This document shows, piece by piece, positions 63,909-64,000 of a stretch of DNA of 64,000 nucleotides. The notes under the pieces are model-generated. The model was not told the origin of the DNA. It worked only from the letters and a program-made list of their open reading frames with translations, and did no database searches. Where the stretch lies: assembly GCF_900101105.1 (NCBI RefSeq), contig NZ_FNGA01000001.1:248001-312000 (forward strand). Direction: 5' to 3'. Each line of letters starts with the position of its first letter. The stretch's first letter is position 1. The DNA comes from Maridesulfovibrio ferrireducens. GTDB taxonomy: Bacteria; Desulfobacterota; Desulfovibrionia; Desulfovibrionales; Desulfovibrionaceae. The translations under genes were made by a program, and so were the position numbers.

Positions 63909-64000
63909 ATGTTAAAAAATATCAGTGTCGTACTTTTCAGAACAAAATATCCCGAAAATGTAGGATCAACAGCCCGCGCCATGAAAAACATGGATTGCTC
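63909..64000 (+). CDS. trmJ: SpoU/TrmJ-like RNA 2'-O-methyltransferase (3' truncated by window end)
   Basis: Only the first 30 residues are in the window. VVLFRTKYPENVGSTARAMK is the characteristic N-terminus of TrmJ/TrmH-group methyltransferases, in which the Asn and Arg of this stretch take part in catalysis. ATG 63909 follows CGGAAACC. The family call is good; TrmJ versus a close relative cannot be settled from this fragment. Confidence 0.72.
   Translation, partial: MLKNISVVLFRTKYPENVGSTARAMKNMDC

Overview
The window looks like a chromosomal segment of a Desulfovibrionaceae sulfate reducer, probably a marine Maridesulfovibrio- or Desulfovibrio-like species. The main reasons are a 907-residue molybdenum aldehyde oxidoreductase whose eight [2Fe-2S] cysteines sit at the same positions I recall for the D. 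gigas enzyme, a selenocysteine FdhAB formate dehydrogenase, a TunR tungstate regulator, and a gene set that I recall under D. vulgaris locus names (DVU_1551 to DVU_1557). Codon use is moderately AT-rich, except for a GC-richer block around 7.1-9.2 kb.

Layout. 1-4.4 kb: choline to glycine betaine (betA, betB, choline-binding protein). 4.5-9.2 kb: a stress membrane protein, then a sigma-54 activator, a sugar-isomerase-like gene with its own -24/-12 promoter, and a dihydrouridine synthase. 9.3-14.6 kb: one 1744-codon gene that is two seven-repeat FG-GAP propeller proteins joined in frame, each half with its own signal peptide and C-terminal membrane anchor; a histidine kinase/response regulator pair diverges from it. 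17.5-18.4 kb: a decayed island beside tRNA-Thr(CGT). 18.5-25.6 kb (minus strand): FmdE-MoeA fusion, ModE-like regulator, fdhA (UGA=Sec), fdhB, fdhE. 25.8-31.8 kb: tpx, tunR and a divergent molybdate/tungstate uptake operon with two binding proteins and two permeases but one ATPase.

32.3-50.6 kb is the most interesting part. A MoeA-like gene, aldehyde oxidoreductase, an FAD/Fe-S dicluster protein, a small CxxC protein, a methyltransferase, a C_GCAxxG_C_C protein, a tetraether-synthase-like radical SAM enzyme, an AMP-forming CoA ligase, XdhC, a MocA-like transferase fused to an HD domain, and a histidine phosphatase are packed head to tail. They are followed by an iron alcohol dehydrogenase, a PAS histidine kinase and an NtrC-type regulator, and then a second alcohol dehydrogenase. 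The same two-part DNA element (TGTGACACA, 19 nt, CAAAACGAYACA) lies 196-198 bp upstream of the GG of a -24/-12 promoter both before the moeA-aor operon and before the second alcohol dehydrogenase. This points to one sigma-54 regulon that oxidises alcohols to aldehydes to acids, run by the kinase/regulator pair encoded between the two targets.

50.9-64 kb is ordinary housekeeping and accessory content: an ATP-grasp protein, a SulP transporter, several hypothetical and very small proteins, an FkbM-type double methyltransferase, exonuclease III, a chemotaxis receptor, malic enzyme and the start of a TrmJ-like methyltransferase. Everything here was read by eye; family assignments rest on motif recognition, not on searches.
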